A stretch of 13,582 bases of DNA from Bacillota bacterium. GTDB taxonomy: Bacteria; Bacillota; Clostridia; Oscillospirales; Ruminococcaceae. The translations under genes and the position numbers were made by a program. The notes under the pieces are model-generated. The model saw only the letters and a list, made by a program, of their open reading frames with translations, was not told the DNA's origin and ran no database searches. Location of the stretch: positions 1 to 13,582 of the forward strand of contig JAEWWW010000018.1 in NCBI GenBank assembly GCA_023396215.1. The letters are read 5' to 3'. Shown in pieces: positions 13,146 through 13,582 of this stretch; the first letter of the stretch is position 1; each line of letters begins with the position of its first letter.

Positions 13146-13582
13146 ATGGAACAATGCCAACTGAAAAAAAGCCCTCGCGCAGTTGTGGAGGGCACCGTTT
13201 TTTTATCGATTATCACCTTCATTGGCGGCTATATGAACGCGTATACCTACATAACCCGGGGCGGCATCTTTGCCAATATGCATACCTCCAACATGTCGCG
13301 GGTGGGCATCTGCATCGCCGCGCAGGACTGGGAAGGGGTGCTGCGGTACTTTATCCCCATCCTTGCCTGCATTCTGGGCGCCGCCTTCAGCGAGGTGGTC
13401 AGAGAACGGCTCTCAAAATCCGGCTCCCTTGCGGGGGACTGGCGCAAATCCGCCCTGCTGCTGGAGCTGGTGGCGCTGCTTCTGCTGGGGCTGGTTCCGC
13501 TTTCGGTGCCCAACGGCGTTGTGAACGCCTATGTTTCCTTTGTGACCGGCTACCAGCTCTGCCTTTTCCGCGTGTGGGAGTC
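13146..13582 (+). CDS. DUF1275 (YoaK-like) membrane protein, partial
   Basis: The frame from ATG 13146 is open to the window edge (145 codons seen), so the 3' end is missing. The sequence FIGGYMNAYTYITRGGIFANMHTSNM matches the N-terminal signature of DUF1275/YoaK proteins (usually G-x-x-DAYT-x-x-x-x-GG-x-FAN-x-x-T-x-N), multi-spanning membrane proteins of about 220-230 residues and unknown transport role. Hydrophobic stretches at about residues 18-30, 65-80 and 108-122 fit membrane segments. Here the usual D of DAYT is N and the usual TGN is TSN. A weak GAAAGGG precedes the start. It follows the PTS IIA gene by 39 bp without a terminator, so the two may be cotranscribed. Confidence 0.82.
   Translation, partial: MEQCQLKKSPRAVVEGTVFLSIITFIGGYMNAYTYITRGGIFANMHTSNMSRVGICIAAQDWEGVLRYFIPILACILGAAFSEVVRERLSKSGSLAGDWRKSALLLELVALLLLGLVPLSVPNGVVNAYVSFVTGYQLCLFRVWE

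Overview
The window looks like a chromosomal segment of a spore-forming, moderately GC-rich Firmicute (class Clostridia; an Oscillospirales-type gut anaerobe is a guess). Support: a YaaH/SleL-type spore-cortex hydrolase (two LysM plus GH18), a LysM-CAP (YkwD-like) exported protein, strong AGGAGG-type ribosome sites, some TTG/GTG starts, and a Cys-type sulfatase of the kind matured by anaerobic radical-SAM enzymes. No rRNA, tRNA, CRISPR array or insertion sequence with a transposase was seen.

Layout. 1-300: upstream terminator and a strongly palindromic non-coding stretch with two diverged copies of one hairpin. 306-808: small DUF559 (Vsr-like) endonuclease gene enclosed by a 43-45 bp inverted repeat. 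851-2325 (+): NYN/OST-HTH putative RNase, then the LysM-CAP protein. 2326-2802: gene-free stretch with hairpins and terminators. 2803-4092 (-): LysM-LysM-GH18 cortex hydrolase. 4303-4908 (+): flavin-reductase-like protein, converging with the next block at a two-way terminator. 5014-7428 (-): DeoR-family regulator followed by a sulfatase. 7429-7855: AT-rich intergenic region with the DeoR promoter/operator on one strand and, on the other, an orphan promoter-hairpin-terminator unit that may encode a small RNA. 7856-9205 (-): Cof-type HAD phosphatase and a small membrane protein. 9352-12308 (-): LVIVD beta-propeller protein, then ascorbate-family (UlaA/SgaT-type) PTS IIC and IIB. 12309-12671: AT-rich divergent control region with a perfect 14 bp inverted repeat. 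12672-13582 (+): PTS IIA, then a DUF1275/YoaK-type membrane protein cut by the window edge.

How the genes may work together. The IIA, IIB and IIC genes form one ascorbate-family PTS split over two divergent transcripts. The propeller protein heads the IIC-IIB transcript, and HAD phosphatase, DeoR and cytoplasmic sulfatase genes lie just downstream on the same strand. This fits a regulated route for a sugar or sugar acid, possibly sulfated, imported and phosphorylated by the PTS and then processed inside the cell; the substrate is not visible from sequence.

The most unusual points are (1) the DUF559 gene packaged in inverted repeats whose inner hairpins differ in sequence but keep their pairing; (2) in-frame TAG codons in both of the first two genes of the PTS transcript, plus a one-base frameshift in the first, implying decay, sequence error or TAG readthrough; (3) an orphan transcription unit at 7629-7850 with mutually exclusive pairings; and (4) a propeller protein with a histidine at the start of most blades, lying where known ula operons carry a lactonase gene.
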